From Deltaproteobacteria bacterium (GTDB taxonomy: Bacteria > Myxococcota_A > UBA796 > SXON01), in assembly GCA_947445035.1 (NCBI GenBank), contig CANFCK010000009.1, forward strand, positions 62,001 to 126,000: 64,000 bases of DNA. The letters are read 5' to 3'. Below are positions 18,277 to 27,004 of the stretch, one piece after another. The notes below the pieces were generated by a model, which was not told the origin of the DNA, searched no databases, and was given only the letters and a program-made list of their open reading frames with translations. Numbering within the stretch: the stretch's first letter is position 1; each line of letters begins with the position of its first letter. Made by a program: the position numbers and the translations under genes.

Positions 18277-19104
18277 TTGCCGTTTCTTCTGTCCCTCAGC
18301 TTGGCCTTTGCCCTGGCCCCGGAGATCGACGAAAGTGAGGGCCTCGCCAACGTCGGTGACCTCCCGGGCACGCTCCGCGTCCTCGAAGCCTACGTCGCGA
18401 CTCACCCCGACGATCCCGAAGGGCTCTGGCGCCTCAGCCGCGCGATCTATGAAAACGGCGAGGTCCTGGCGCAGTCGATTCCCGACAAGCAGCGGCTGGC
18501 CATCTACGCCCGGGCCCGCACGATCGCGCAGAAGGTGCAGAAGCTCGACCCCGAAAACGGTCAGGGCTACCTCTGGGAGGGCGTCGCCATGGGCAGGATC
18601 GCCACCGCCTCCGGCATCCTGTCCCAGCTTTCGACGGCGGACGACATCGAGCGGCTCTGGCTCACCGCGCTCAGCAAGAAGACCCGCTACCGCATGGACT
18701 CGGGCATCTCGTCGTTTCCTGGCGACGTCTACAACGCGCTCGGGCAGTTCTATCGGCTGTGCCCCGACTGGAAGCTGATGGAGTGGATCAGCGGCACCCG
18801 GGGCGACATCAACAAGTCGGTCAAGTATTTCCGCATGATGGTCGCCGACGATCCGATGCGCCCTGAAGGGCTCAAGGAGCTCGGGGTCGCACTCCTGTGC
18901 AAGGGCTACAAGCAGGGGGACGAAGCGGCCAAGGTCGAAGGGCGGAAGTGGCTCAATGACGCCTACGCCCTGCCTCACACCTACCCCACCGACGCGATCG
19001 ATCACCGGCAGATCCCGGTCATCCTCGCGAAAGAGGCGGATGCCTGTGGATACTCCCGCGACGGCTGGGAGGACACCAGCGAGGGTGCCTACAAGGGCGG
19101 GTAG
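18277..19104 (+). CDS. Secreted TPR-like protein
   Basis: About 275 residues beginning with a hydrophobic signal (LPFLLSLSLAFALA) and then helical repeats: VLEAYVATHPDDPEGLWRLS and later AVGVALLCKGYKQGD-like segments are TPR-style, resembling the RMD/FAM82-type TPR group. A GTG at 18271 is in frame but overlaps the GGAGG ribosome site (18267-18271); the TTG at 18277 has ideal 5-base spacing, so I prefer it. The next gene starts inside its stop codon (1-base overlap). The function is unknown; a scaffold role in the periplasm or envelope is plausible. Confidence 0.7.
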   Translation: MPFLLSLSLAFALAPEIDESEGLANVGDLPGTLRVLEAYVATHPDDPEGLWRLSRAIYENGEVLAQSIPDKQRLAIYARARTIAQKVQKLDPENGQGYLWEGVAMGRIATASGILSQLSTADDIERLWLTALSKKTRYRMDSGISSFPGDVYNALGQFYRLCPDWKLMEWISGTRGDINKSVKYFRMMVADDPMRPEGLKELGVALLCKGYKQGDEAAKVEGRKWLNDAYALPHTYPTDAIDHRQIPVILAKEADACGYSRDGWEDTSEGAYKGG

Positions 19105-19811
19105 TGCTTCTCGCACTTATGCTTTTGGCCGGGTGCGTCCCGAAAGCGGCGCCCCCGGATGCGTTTGCCGCCGCCGTCGCCGATGCGGACGTGGTGTGGG
19201 AGGGGCGGGGGGCCGCCGGGGGCCTGGACGCCTCCGAACGAGCCTACACCGCGCTTTTAGGGCAGCATCCCGACTCGCCCGACGTGTTGTGGCGCCTCGC
19301 CCGCGCCGCGATGTCGCGGCGGCTCATCGACGGGGAGAACGCTGCGACGTGGCTCGAGGTGGGCCGGGAGCACGCCCTGCGCTGTCTGAGCGCTGACGTC
19401 GGCATCACCGAAGGTCTCGCCCGCGCCGGAGACCGTCTTGATTCGGAGGTGGTGCGGGCGGCCGCCGTGCCCCCCGAATGCGCGGCGCTCGCCGCCGCGC
19501 ATGTGGTCGGGCTGGCCCGTGCCCGCGGGCCTGGGAGCGCCCTGGACCTCGAGGATGCCGCCGCGCTTTTGACTGCGCCTGCGCCTGCGGGAGTGGTGGA
19601 GCGGGCGTGGCAGCGTTGGGCGGCAGGCACGCTGGCGCTCACGACCGACGTGGTCGCGGCGAGGGCAGCGCTGCGCGAAGCCTCCGAGCTTGCGCCCGGA
19701 CTTTTCTTCTTCCGCGAGGCCGCGGTACAGGCATTCCCGGACCTGGACGGCGTGTTGCCACGTGCAACCGCCGATCCGGCGTGGGCGCTGGAGAATCGCC
19801 GGGTCGAGTGA
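19104..19811 (+). CDS. Lipoprotein with TPR-like helices
   Basis: The 235-residue product starts MLLALMLLAGC, a strong lipobox, and continues with Ala-rich helices. YTALLGQHPDSPDVLWRLAR strongly resembles the repeat in the preceding protein (ATHPDDPEGLWRLSR), so the two genes may share ancestry or work together. GTG start overlapping the upstream stop by one base. It ends convergently with rpsU. No catalytic motif is visible. Confidence 0.7.
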   Translation: MLLALMLLAGCVPKAAPPDAFAAAVADADVVWEGRGAAGGLDASERAYTALLGQHPDSPDVLWRLARAAMSRRLIDGENAATWLEVGREHALRCLSADVGITEGLARAGDRLDSEVVRAAAVPPECAALAAAHVVGLARARGPGSALDLEDAAALLTAPAPAGVVERAWQRWAAGTLALTTDVVAARAALREASELAPGLFFFREAAVQAFPDLDGVLPRATADPAWALENRRVE

Positions 19812-19823
19812 CCCGGCGCCGGG
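19812..19823. terminator. Short palindrome between convergent genes
   Basis: CCCGGCGCCGGG lies exactly between the stop of the TPR lipoprotein and the stop of rpsU. It could serve both directions as a weak terminator, but it has no T-run on either side and is only 12 bp. Confidence 0.25.
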
Positions 19824-19824
19824 C

Positions 19825-20079
19825 TCAACCCATCGGGCCGTTGCTCGGCGTGTTGCCGGCGGGCGGCGGCTTGCTCGGCATCTTGCGGTTGGCACGACGC
19901 GCGGCCTTACGGCGACGCTTTTCCGCCAAACGCTGCTTCAGCCGACGCTTTTCGCCTGGCTTCAGGTAAAAGCTGTTTTTCTTGATGTCCTTGCGGATCC
20001 CCTCCCGTTCCACCTTGCGGCGAAAACGGCGGAGGGCCTTCTCGAACGGTTCATTGTCGCGGACGGTGACCAGGACCAC
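19825..20079 (-). CDS. rpsU: Ribosomal protein bS21
   Basis: The 84-residue product (VVLVTVRDNEPFEKALRRFR and KPGEKRRLKQRLAEKRRRKA) is a bS21 of the 30S subunit, which helps place the mRNA start region. The basic core is standard; a Pro-rich tail of about 15 residues extends beyond the usual 65-70. The start is GTG at 20079, seven bases after a GGAG site; longer open frames upstream lack similarity. A promoter with the same -10 sequence as rpsT lies just upstream. Confidence 0.93.
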   Translation of the reverse strand: MVLVTVRDNEPFEKALRRFRRKVEREGIRKDIKKNSFYLKPGEKRRLKQRLAEKRRRKAARRANRKMPSKPPPAGNTPSNGPMG

Positions 20080-20102
20080 GCAGGGACTCCACAGAGCGGC
20101 GC

Positions 20103-20131
20103 CGTCTAAGCGAGCCCCTCCGTTCGCGCAA
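20103..20131 (-). promoter_or_regulatory. Sigma-70-like promoter of rpsU
   Basis: On the minus strand TTGCGC and TAGACG are separated by 17 bases. The -10 hexamer is identical to that of the rpsT promoter in this window. It would give a leader of under 25 bases before the GTG. Confidence 0.45.
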
Positions 20132-20141
20132 GGTTTCTGGC

Positions 20142-20948
20142 CTAGAAGACGACGCTGACCGCGCCGCCGCCGTAGAACATGTTGTGCAAGCCACCTTCGA
20201 GGCGGATCGAGGCGCGGTTGCTGATGTTGAAGCGCACGCCGACGTTGATGTCGACCCACGGAAGCACCGGCGGCAGGTCGCCGTCCTCTTTGAGCTTGGC
20301 GTCGGGCACCGCGCAGATGTCCCTGCGCTCAAAGGCGGGCGCGAGCGGGCCGCACGCGGGGTCGTTGTTGTTGTTGTTGCCCTCGGGGTTGGCCGGGTCC
20401 TCGCCCGCCTGCCACTCGTACAGATCCCCCAGCACGATGCCCGCGCCGAGGCCGGCCCCGAATAGGAAGCTGAGCCACTCGGTGGCGTGCACCTCGTAGG
20501 CGTAGTCGGCGCCGATGACGATGACGGCCAGGTTCTGCGGCTCTACCCACGAACCATCGTCGTCGTCGGGGGAACCGCGATCGGCGTCGTCCCAGTACCC
20601 CGCTTCGATCATCGGGTTGAGGTACTCGACGTAGAAGATTCCGTTCGCGGACGCCTCCTTGACCACGAACTCGAGCCCCAGGGTGTAGGCGTTGATGTCC
20701 GGGCGCTGGGGGTATGTGTCGTCTTCGTGCGCGTTGACGAACGGGTCCAGGATGCCGTTGGGAACGGTCATGTAGCGACCGCGGAAGCCGATTTCCATCA
20801 GGTAGGGGCGCTTCTTGGCGGCGGCATCCGCGGGCGCGTCGGGGTCGACGTCGTCGGCGTTGCGCTGGGCGGGCGAGAGCGGAGAGGGAAGGGCGGCCGC
20901 GGGCGTGGCCGCCAGCGAGAGAGGGGCGAGGAGAAGCAAGGAAAACAT
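20142..20948 (-). CDS. Probable outer-membrane beta-barrel protein
   Basis: The 268-residue product has a signal peptide (MFSLLLLAPLSLAATPAAA), alternating hydrophobic and polar strands, and a C-terminal Phe after INVGVRFNISNRASIRLEGG and GGGAVSVVF, the signature recognised by the Bam machine. Loops are acidic (DDDDGSW) and one contains five Asn in a row. The dimension of the barrel is about 8-10 strands. It may be a porin-like or adventurous-motility-type outer membrane protein; no specific family is recognised. It is divergent from the probable lptE. Confidence 0.65.
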   Translation of the reverse strand: MFSLLLLAPLSLAATPAAALPSPLSPAQRNADDVDPDAPADAAAKKRPYLMEIGFRGRYMTVPNGILDPFVNAHEDDTYPQRPDINAYTLGLEFVVKEASANGIFYVEYLNPMIEAGYWDDADRGSPDDDDGSWVEPQNLAVIVIGADYAYEVHATEWLSFLFGAGLGAGIVLGDLYEWQAGEDPANPEGNNNNNDPACGPLAPAFERRDICAVPDAKLKEDGDLPPVLPWVDINVGVRFNISNRASIRLEGGLHNMFYGGGAVSVVF

Positions 20949-21004
20949 GGGAACCCCGAGGGTGGCTGATGGGCGGATGGTGCTTTATCGGGGCCGGAGT
21001 GTCA

Positions 21005-21421
21005 ATGCTTCTGGTTGGTCTCTGGGGTTGCGCTGTACACCTGGGAACGGTGCCGACGCCGGGTTTTTCGCTTGCAGAATTGCGGGCGCCAGTGGTCGAG
21101 CCGGGCGTCGATGACGCTGTTCGTGGCGCGATCATCGAGGCGTTGGCCACGCGGCACGCGGCTGGATCCACGCCGTTGTCGCTGTCGATCGAGCGAGCGG
21201 ACTGGCGCCCCGGCCGCCGTTCGGGTGACGTTGTGGTCTACGACGCCACCCTGAGCGTGCGCTTCGTCACCGGCGACCGGCAGCGCGTCGTCACCGCCAC
21301 GGCGCCGTACGCCGATCCCGGCACGGCCGGTTCGGCAGCCACCCTACGACACGCAAGCTTCGAGGACCTCGCGCGGCGCGTGGCGGCCGAAGGGGTCGCG
21401 TGGCTGGTGCTGGGGCAATAG
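21005..21421 (+). CDS. lptE: Probable LPS-assembly lipoprotein LptE
   Basis: The 138-residue product starts MLLVGLWGC, a lipobox, and then has mixed alpha/beta sequence (ALATRHAAGSTPLSLSIERA, DVVVYDATLSVRFVT) like LptE, the plug-side lipoprotein of the LptD translocon. Similarity is weak, but the gene directly precedes holA, the position lptE holds in many Gram-negative genomes. An ATG at 20969 is also in frame; I chose 21005 because a GGAG site lies 5 bases before it. The stop is 9 bp before holA. Confidence 0.55.
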   Translation: MLLVGLWGCAVHLGTVPTPGFSLAELRAPVVEPGVDDAVRGAIIEALATRHAAGSTPLSLSIERADWRPGRRSGDVVVYDATLSVRFVTGDRQRVVTATAPYADPGTAGSAATLRHASFEDLARRVAAEGVAWLVLGQ

Positions 21422-21430
21422 GCAGCGCCC

Positions 21431-22432
21431 ATGTCCCCCCTCGACGAGCTGCGCCGGAGCCTGGCGTCCCCCGGGCCCGTCTACGTCTGCGTGGGCGACG
21501 AGGGGCTCTTTGTCGCCGAGGCGGTCGAGGCGGTGCGTGCGGCGGTGCTAACCGGCGGCTTGGCGGCGTTCAACCATGCGGTGTTCAGCGGCGGCGAAGA
21601 AGGCGCTGCGGGCGTCGCGGCGGCCTGCCGCCAGGTGCCTGTCATGGCGGCCCTCCGACTGGTCGAGCTGCGGCAGGTGCAGGACAGCAACGTCGCGACC
21701 CTCGATGCGCTCCTGGAGTACGTGGCCGCACCCGTTGACTCCACCGTGCTGTTGATCTCGGGGTTGAAGATGCCGGCCGCGGTGGGCGGAACCGACCGCG
21801 GTGTGCGCGTGATCAACGCCGTCAAGAAGGTGGGCCTCGTCGTGAAGCTGGACGGCGCCGGGATGGACCCCGCGGCGTTTGCCCGTGCCCGCGCCCGGCC
21901 CTGGAACGCCACCGTGGACCACGGCGCGGTCCAGGCCCTCCTGGATCTCGGTGGGGAGGACTTCGACGCGCTGGCGGGCAACGTGGAGCGCTGCGCGGCC
22001 TTCGTCGGGGAAGGCGGCGCCGTCACCGCCGCCGTGGTTCGGGAGGTGTGCGTCAGCACCGCCGAGGCCGACGTCTGGGGGTTGACGGACGCCATCGTCG
22101 CCGGGAATGTGGACGGCGCGGTCGGCGCCCTCCACCACCTGCTTGAGGACGGCGAACCCCCTCACCGGCTGATGGCGAGCATCGCTTGGCAGCTCCGGCA
22201 GGTGCTGCTGGTGCAGGACGCGCTACGCCGGCGGATTCCCGAGCGCGAAGCGGGGGTGCGCATGCCGCCCTTCAAGCTGCGTGCGGTGCGGGAAATGGTG
22301 GAGCGGCGACCGGTCTCGCCCAGCGGCTGGCTGGAGGCGCTCGCCGTCGCATCGCGACGGATGAACTCGTCGCGTGCGGGTGACCGTCGCGTCCTGGAAG
22401 CGTTCGTCCTCGGCCTCGTGATCCGAGGCTGA
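21431..22432 (+). CDS. holA: DNA polymerase III subunit delta
   Basis: A 333-residue protein of the HolA family, which opens the sliding clamp in the clamp-loader complex. The N-terminal PGPVYVCVGDEGLFVAEAV segment, the central LLISGLKMPAAV strand and the C-terminal DGEPPHRLMASIAWQLRQVL helix are characteristic. Length matches the family (about 335-345 aa). It ends 6 bp from the convergent rpsT, a common pairing. Confidence 0.9.
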   Translation: MSPLDELRRSLASPGPVYVCVGDEGLFVAEAVEAVRAAVLTGGLAAFNHAVFSGGEEGAAGVAAACRQVPVMAALRLVELRQVQDSNVATLDALLEYVAAPVDSTVLLISGLKMPAAVGGTDRGVRVINAVKKVGLVVKLDGAGMDPAAFARARARPWNATVDHGAVQALLDLGGEDFDALAGNVERCAAFVGEGGAVTAAVVREVCVSTAEADVWGLTDAIVAGNVDGAVGALHHLLEDGEPPHRLMASIAWQLRQVLLVQDALRRRIPEREAGVRMPPFKLRAVREMVERRPVSPSGWLEALAVASRRMNSSRAGDRRVLEAFVLGLVIRG

Positions 22433-22438
22433 GACGAC

Positions 22439-22705
22439 TTACTTCTTCAGGGCGTTGGTGGCTTTGGCAAGGCGGCTGATGCGCCGAGAGGCGGTCTTGC
22501 GGTGCAGCGTGCCCCTGCGAGCCATCTTCTGCAACGTCGACACCGTCTCGCTCAACTGGGCGGCGCTGGCCGCCGCGTCGCCAGTGGCGAGCGTTGCCCG
22601 CATGGACTTGACCGCGTTCTTTACGCGGGTGCGATTGCCACGGTTGCGTTCGTTGGCTTCTGCGCTGGTACGGATGCGCTTGATCGCGCTCTTGTGATGG
22701 GCCAA
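22439..22705 (-). CDS. rpsT: Ribosomal protein bS20
   Basis: An 88-residue bS20 (AHHKSAIKRIRTSAEANERN; KTASRRISRLAKATNALKK), a 16S rRNA-binding helical bundle. The start is TTG at 22705, seven bases after AGGAG. In E. coli rpsT also starts with UUG and this weak start takes part in autoregulation, so the start here is probably genuine and not an error. A promoter with a perfect -35 lies 28-56 bp upstream. Confidence 0.95.
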   Translation of the reverse strand: MAHHKSAIKRIRTSAEANERNRGNRTRVKNAVKSMRATLATGDAAASAAQLSETVSTLQKMARRGTLHRKTASRRISRLAKATNALKK

Positions 22706-22732
22706 GGGGACACTCCTATCTGTCGGGCGGCG

Positions 22733-22761
22733 CGTCTAAATGGGGCCCGGGTGCTTGTCAA
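22733..22761 (-). promoter_or_regulatory. Sigma-70-like promoter of rpsT
   Basis: Minus strand TTGACA (22756-22761) and TAGACG (22733-22738) are separated by exactly 17 bases. The -35 is a perfect consensus match; the -10 is shared with the rpsU promoter. Confidence 0.6.
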
Positions 22762-22849
22762 GGATCATCGCCTGCGGTACAAGGTTGGTCCCTCCTGTTG
22801 CCTCCCCGGCAGCGCCTCCGTTCCCCGCCCAACCTGACGGTCTCCCCTG

Positions 22850-23689
22850 ATGCTGGCAACGCGCGCTGCAGCGCAGCAGCCCCGATCCGAGTTTTTCGCA
22901 AGAAAGGCCGAGCCTGCCGAACCACCGGTTCACATCGGCGTTTACGACGGTCCGCTCGACCTCCTGCTGTACCTGGTGCGCCGGGAAGGCGTGGCGCTGC
23001 GCGAGGTGCCCCTGGCCAAGGTGTGCGAGGCCTACCTCCAGCACCTCCACGGCCTCGACGACATCGATGTCGACAGCGCCGGAGAATACCTCTCGATGGC
23101 CAGCACCCTGTGCCTGCTCAAGGCGCGGGAACTCCTTCCTCGTAGCCCCAACGCGCCGGCCGAAGACGAGGAAGAAGATCCCCGTCGCGCGCTGGAACTG
23201 CGGCTCATGGAGTACGAGCGCTTCCGGCAGGCCGGCAGCGAACTCGGGGCCCGCCAGATGCTCGACCGGGACGTTTTTGCCCGACCGCCGCTACCCGTCC
23301 CCGCCAATGAAACGGTGATCGAGGCTGGCGCCGACGCCTGGGGCTTGGCCAACCTGTTCTACGGCCTCCTGGACCGCCGCAGCGAGCCGCCCCCGGTGCA
23401 CCAGGTCGCGCTAGAGTCCTACACCATGGCGGAGACCGTCCGGCGCGTGCTCCAGCACCTGGAAGACGGGGAAGAACACACGCTCTCCGAGCTTTTCGTG
23501 GACATGCCGTTCCGCCGGGCCCGGCTCTTCACCTTTCTCGCGGTCTTGGAGTCGGCACGCTTTCAGCTCGTCGAGGTCTGGCAGCGCATTCACCTCGGCG
23601 CCATCGGGCTCCGCGGCAGGACCAAGGCCGAAGATGCCGACCTGTCGAGCTTCCAGGCGCACGAACAGGACGATGCGGAGGGCGCGTGA
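22850..23689 (+). CDS. scpA: Segregation and condensation protein ScpA
   Basis: A 279-residue kleisin that bridges the SMC heads in the chromosome-organising complex. FDGPLDLLL-type motif appears as VYDGPLDLLLYLVRR (about residues 30-44), followed by YLSMASTLCLLKARELLP, and a C-terminal winged-helix segment (HTLSELFVDMPFRRARLFTFLAVLE). The start is ATG at 22850. Its stop overlaps the scpB start. Kleisin residues that contact ScpB cannot be picked by eye. Confidence 0.92.
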   Translation: MLATRAAAQQPRSEFFARKAEPAEPPVHIGVYDGPLDLLLYLVRREGVALREVPLAKVCEAYLQHLHGLDDIDVDSAGEYLSMASTLCLLKARELLPRSPNAPAEDEEEDPRRALELRLMEYERFRQAGSELGARQMLDRDVFARPPLPVPANETVIEAGADAWGLANLFYGLLDRRSEPPPVHQVALESYTMAETVRRVLQHLEDGEEHTLSELFVDMPFRRARLFTFLAVLESARFQLVEVWQRIHLGAIGLRGRTKAEDADLSSFQAHEQDDAEGA

Positions 23690-24375
23690 TGGACGACGAT
23701 GACGGCTTTCACGACGACGGCGGCGCGGATCAAAACGTCATCGCCTTCCCGGCCGCGGAGCCGGTGGTCGAGGAGTCCGATCCACGCGAATGCCCGCCCG
23801 AGCTCCTGGTGCAGGCGCTTGAGGCCTGTCTTTTTGGCGTAGGATCTCCAGTTTCGACTGGTGCGCTCGCGACGGCGCTCGGTGTCGCTGAAGTGGACGT
23901 GGTCGCTGGCCTCGGCCTGCTCCGCGATCGGCAGCTGCGCTCTGGCTCGGGCATTCGGCTGGTCGAGGTCGGCGAAGGCTGGCAGTTGAGGTCGGAGGCG
24001 CGCTTGGCCGGCTGGGTCACGGCGCTGCGGGGCGGAAAGCCGTTCCGCCTGAGTCGGCCGGCACTCGAGGCGCTTTCCATCGTCGCGTTCCGTCAGCCCG
24101 TCTCCAAGGGCGCTGTAGACGACATCCGGGGTGTCGACAGCGGCGGCATGCTGCGCAGCCTCCTCGATCGTGGCCTCGTGCGCATGGCGGGGCGCAGTGA
24201 CGAGCCCGGGCGGCCGATGTTGTATGGGACCACGCCGGCCTTTTTGACCCTCTTCGGGATGCGCTCGCTGGCCGATCTCCCCACGCTGCGCGACTTGCGC
24301 GCGTTGCGCGACGACGCGCCAGATGGCGGGCCGGTTCCAGTTGTCCAGTTTCCAGGTGCCGAAGAAGATAGCTGA
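23689..24375 (+). CDS. scpB: Segregation and condensation protein ScpB
   Basis: A 228-residue two-winged-helix protein that binds ScpA and SMC. LVQALEACLFGVGSPVS, the WQLRSEARLAGW region and LSRPALEALSIVAFRQPVSK are typical. The N-terminus is unusually acidic (MDDDDGFHDDGG). Two starts are possible: GTG at 23686 or the adjacent ATG at 23689, which overlaps the scpA stop as TGATG; I use the ATG. Confidence 0.92.
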   Translation: MDDDDGFHDDGGADQNVIAFPAAEPVVEESDPRECPPELLVQALEACLFGVGSPVSTGALATALGVAEVDVVAGLGLLRDRQLRSGSGIRLVEVGEGWQLRSEARLAGWVTALRGGKPFRLSRPALEALSIVAFRQPVSKGAVDDIRGVDSGGMLRSLLDRGLVRMAGRSDEPGRPMLYGTTPAFLTLFGMRSLADLPTLRDLRALRDDAPDGGPVPVVQFPGAEEDS

Positions 24376-24453
24376 GCCCCGCAAGCTTGATGATTGCGCA
24401 CTTTCGGCATAGCCCCCGCCCGCCCTCGCGGTGACGCGCGGTAGGAGTCGAAG

Positions 24454-25311
24454 ATGAATGAGGATGGAACGGAGCGGCTGGCGAAAGTGCTGGCGGCGCG
24501 CGGCGTGGCCAGTCGGCGCGAAGCTGAGGCGATGGTTCTGGCGGGACGGATCCGGGTCAACGGGGTGGTCGCCACCAAGCCCGGGCAGCCCGTCCATCCG
24601 GACAACGACGCGATTCGTATTGACGAAGCGTTTCTTCCGCACGCGCCACGCCTCGTGTACTACGTGCTCTACAAGCCGAAGGGCTACATCGTCAGTCGCG
24701 CGGACCCCAACGGCCGCAACTCGGTGATGGCGCTTTTGCCCGAGCTTGCCGAGCGGGTGGAGCCCGTGGGCCGGCTGGACATCAACACCGAGGGCGCCCT
24801 GCTCTTAACCAACGATGGCGACCTTGCCCACCGACTGACCCACCCGAGCACAGGGGTGCCCAAGCGGTACCTCGCCAAGGTCTACCGCACGCCGTCTGAT
24901 CGGACCGTGGCCCGCCTGGAAGCCGGGATCCAGCTTGACGACGGACGCACGGCGCCCGCCAAAGTGCGCGTGGTCAGCGCCACGGACAAAGAAAATGCGT
25001 GGGTGGAGATCACGGTGACCGAAGGGCGCAATCGCCTGATTCGCCGTATGCTCGCCGAGGTTGGGCACCCCGTGGCCAAGCTCGTGCGGCAGTCGTTCGC
25101 GACGATCACCATCCGTGGCCTCGAGCGCGGTGGGTTTCGGCCCCTCGCCGCCGACGAAGTCGACCGGCTCCGCGAGATCGGCGGGGGCACCCCGCCCGCC
25201 GCCGCCGGCAACCGCGGCAAGTCCACGAAGTTCGGCTTCGCGAAGGTCGACCCCAAGTGGTTGGCGCGTCGCCTCGAGGGCGGCCGCAAGCGCCTGGGCA
25301 AGAAGGGCTGA
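24454..25311 (+). CDS. rluB: RluB/RsuA-family rRNA pseudouridine synthase
   Basis: A 285-residue enzyme that isomerises a specific uridine in 23S rRNA. An S4 RNA-binding domain (about residues 7-55; VLAARGVASRREAEAMVLAG) is followed by the catalytic domain with GRLDINTEGALLLTNDG, where D109 is the catalytic Asp. The EGRNRLIRRMLAEVGHPV motif is also standard. A Lys/Arg/Gly-rich C-terminal tail is typical of RluB. An AGGAG site sits 7 bases before the ATG. The gene follows scpB, the normal arrangement. Confidence 0.92.
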   Translation: MNEDGTERLAKVLAARGVASRREAEAMVLAGRIRVNGVVATKPGQPVHPDNDAIRIDEAFLPHAPRLVYYVLYKPKGYIVSRADPNGRNSVMALLPELAERVEPVGRLDINTEGALLLTNDGDLAHRLTHPSTGVPKRYLAKVYRTPSDRTVARLEAGIQLDDGRTAPAKVRVVSATDKENAWVEITVTEGRNRLIRRMLAEVGHPVAKLVRQSFATITIRGLERGGFRPLAADEVDRLREIGGGTPPAAAGNRGKSTKFGFAKVDPKWLARRLEGGRKRLGKKG

Positions 25312-25341
25312 CCCAGCGGCGGCTTGACGCCGCCGCTGGGT
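25311..25341 (+). terminator. Strong GC hairpin after rluB
   Basis: ACCCAGCGGCGGC and GCCGCCGCTGGGT pair over 13 bases around a TTGAC loop, overlapping the last base of rluB. No T-run follows, so termination may be inefficient or Rho-assisted; it also protects the transcript end before the tRNA gene. Confidence 0.6.
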
Positions 25342-25363
25342 CGGTTAATGGGGGGCCACCTGA

Positions 25364-25440
25364 CGCGGGATGGAGCAGCCAGGTAGCTCGTCGGGCTCAT
25401 AACCCGAAGGCCACAGGTTCAAATCCTGTTCCCGCAACCA
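25364..25440 (+). tRNA. Initiator tRNA-fMet (anticodon CAU)
   Basis: A 77-base cloverleaf from CGCGGGATGGAGCAG to CCCGCAACCA with encoded CCA. The anticodon loop CTCATAA gives CAU. Initiator features are clear: an unpaired C1-A72 at the acceptor end and three G-C pairs at the base of the anticodon stem (CGGG/CCCG). Confidence 0.97.
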
Positions 25441-25449
25441 GCCTTGAAG

Positions 25450-25484
25450 ACCGACTTTCGTGGAAACGCGGGAGTCGGTTTTTT
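25450..25484 (+). terminator. Rho-independent terminator after tRNA-fMet
   Basis: ACCGACT (25450-25456) pairs with AGTCGGT (25473-25479) around a 16-base loop and is followed by a run of six T. It lies 9 bases past the tRNA end. Confidence 0.8.
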
Positions 25485-25589
25485 CGGTTTTGTTCGCACT
25501 GCGATCGGCGCGTCGCTACGACGGATGGGCCCAGCGGCTGCAGCGCTGCCCTTCCTTCCTTAATCAATCCCTGACCTGAGCTTTCCACC

Positions 25590-26443
<854 letters not shown>

Positions 26444-26446
<3 letters not shown>

Positions 26447-26896
26447 AACCCCCGGTCAACCGCAGGGTGATCTCGGCGACTTGTCGTAGCCTCGGCGCTC
26501 CACGTTGGAGTTCCTGATGCCGATCCCCCTCCCGTCGTTCGACCACCTTCCTGGTCGCTGGGTGGCCAGCGACGCACGCCTGGTTCTCGCGCGCTCGCCA
26601 CCAGCGGCCTGACCGTCGCGGAGTTTGCGCGCCGGACCGGCATCCCGCTGAACCGCCTGTCACGTTGGAGTGCCAAACTCACCGTTCCGGCGGCTGGACG
26701 CCGCGGCCCCGGTCGGCCTCGCGCCATGGTGCAGCCAGCCCGGCTGGTCGAGCTGGTAGCAGCGGCGACCGTCGCCGGGGTCCAGGCGCCCGCGTCACTC
26801 GTCGCCGTCGAGGTGCGAACGCCAAGTGGCTGGCGGCTCCGCGTGCCCGGGGAGCTGCTCGGCGAGCTGGTGGGCGCCTTGGCAGCGCGGCCGTGA
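26444..26896 (+). mobile_element. IS66-type insertion remnant (left end and orfA only)
   Basis: It starts with GTAAACCCCCGG; GTAA is the standard terminal sequence of IS66-family elements, and it is precisely where the surface-protein frame breaks off. An OrfA-like (TnpA) gene lies inside. No TnpB or TnpC (transposase) and no matching right end (TTAC) or 8-bp target duplicate of TACGCGCC could be found downstream, so the element is truncated and cannot move. The right limit is uncertain; I end it at the orfA stop, and I see nothing recognisable in 26897-27004. Confidence 0.6.
26517..26896 (+). pseudogene. IS66 OrfA (TnpA)-like, frameshifted
   Basis: The N-terminus reads MPIPLPSFDHLPGRWVASDA in one frame until about 26590; the rest, SGLTVAEFARRTGIPLNRLS through VRTPSGWRLRVPGELLGELV, is in the next frame. 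The second part has the HTH and the short basic-strand ending (L-R-V-P) typical of the IS66 accessory protein. Restoring one G in CTCGCGCGCTC near 26590 makes one continuous frame (LVLAALATSG). It is therefore a one-base frameshift. Confidence 0.6.
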
Positions 26897-27004
26897 GCCC
26901 CGCAGCAAGAGGGAGCGTGGCGCCCTGACACCGGCGAAGCCTGCGCCGCGAAGGTTGCGGGGCCAACGGCGCCGGTCCGGCGACCGCCCCACCATCATCG
27001 CTCC

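Noticed and set aside
26897-27004. Search for the IS66 right end and 8-bp target duplicate
   Set aside because: Neither TTAC with inverted similarity to GTAAACCCCCGG nor TACGCGCC is found, so the element is called a remnant without right boundary.
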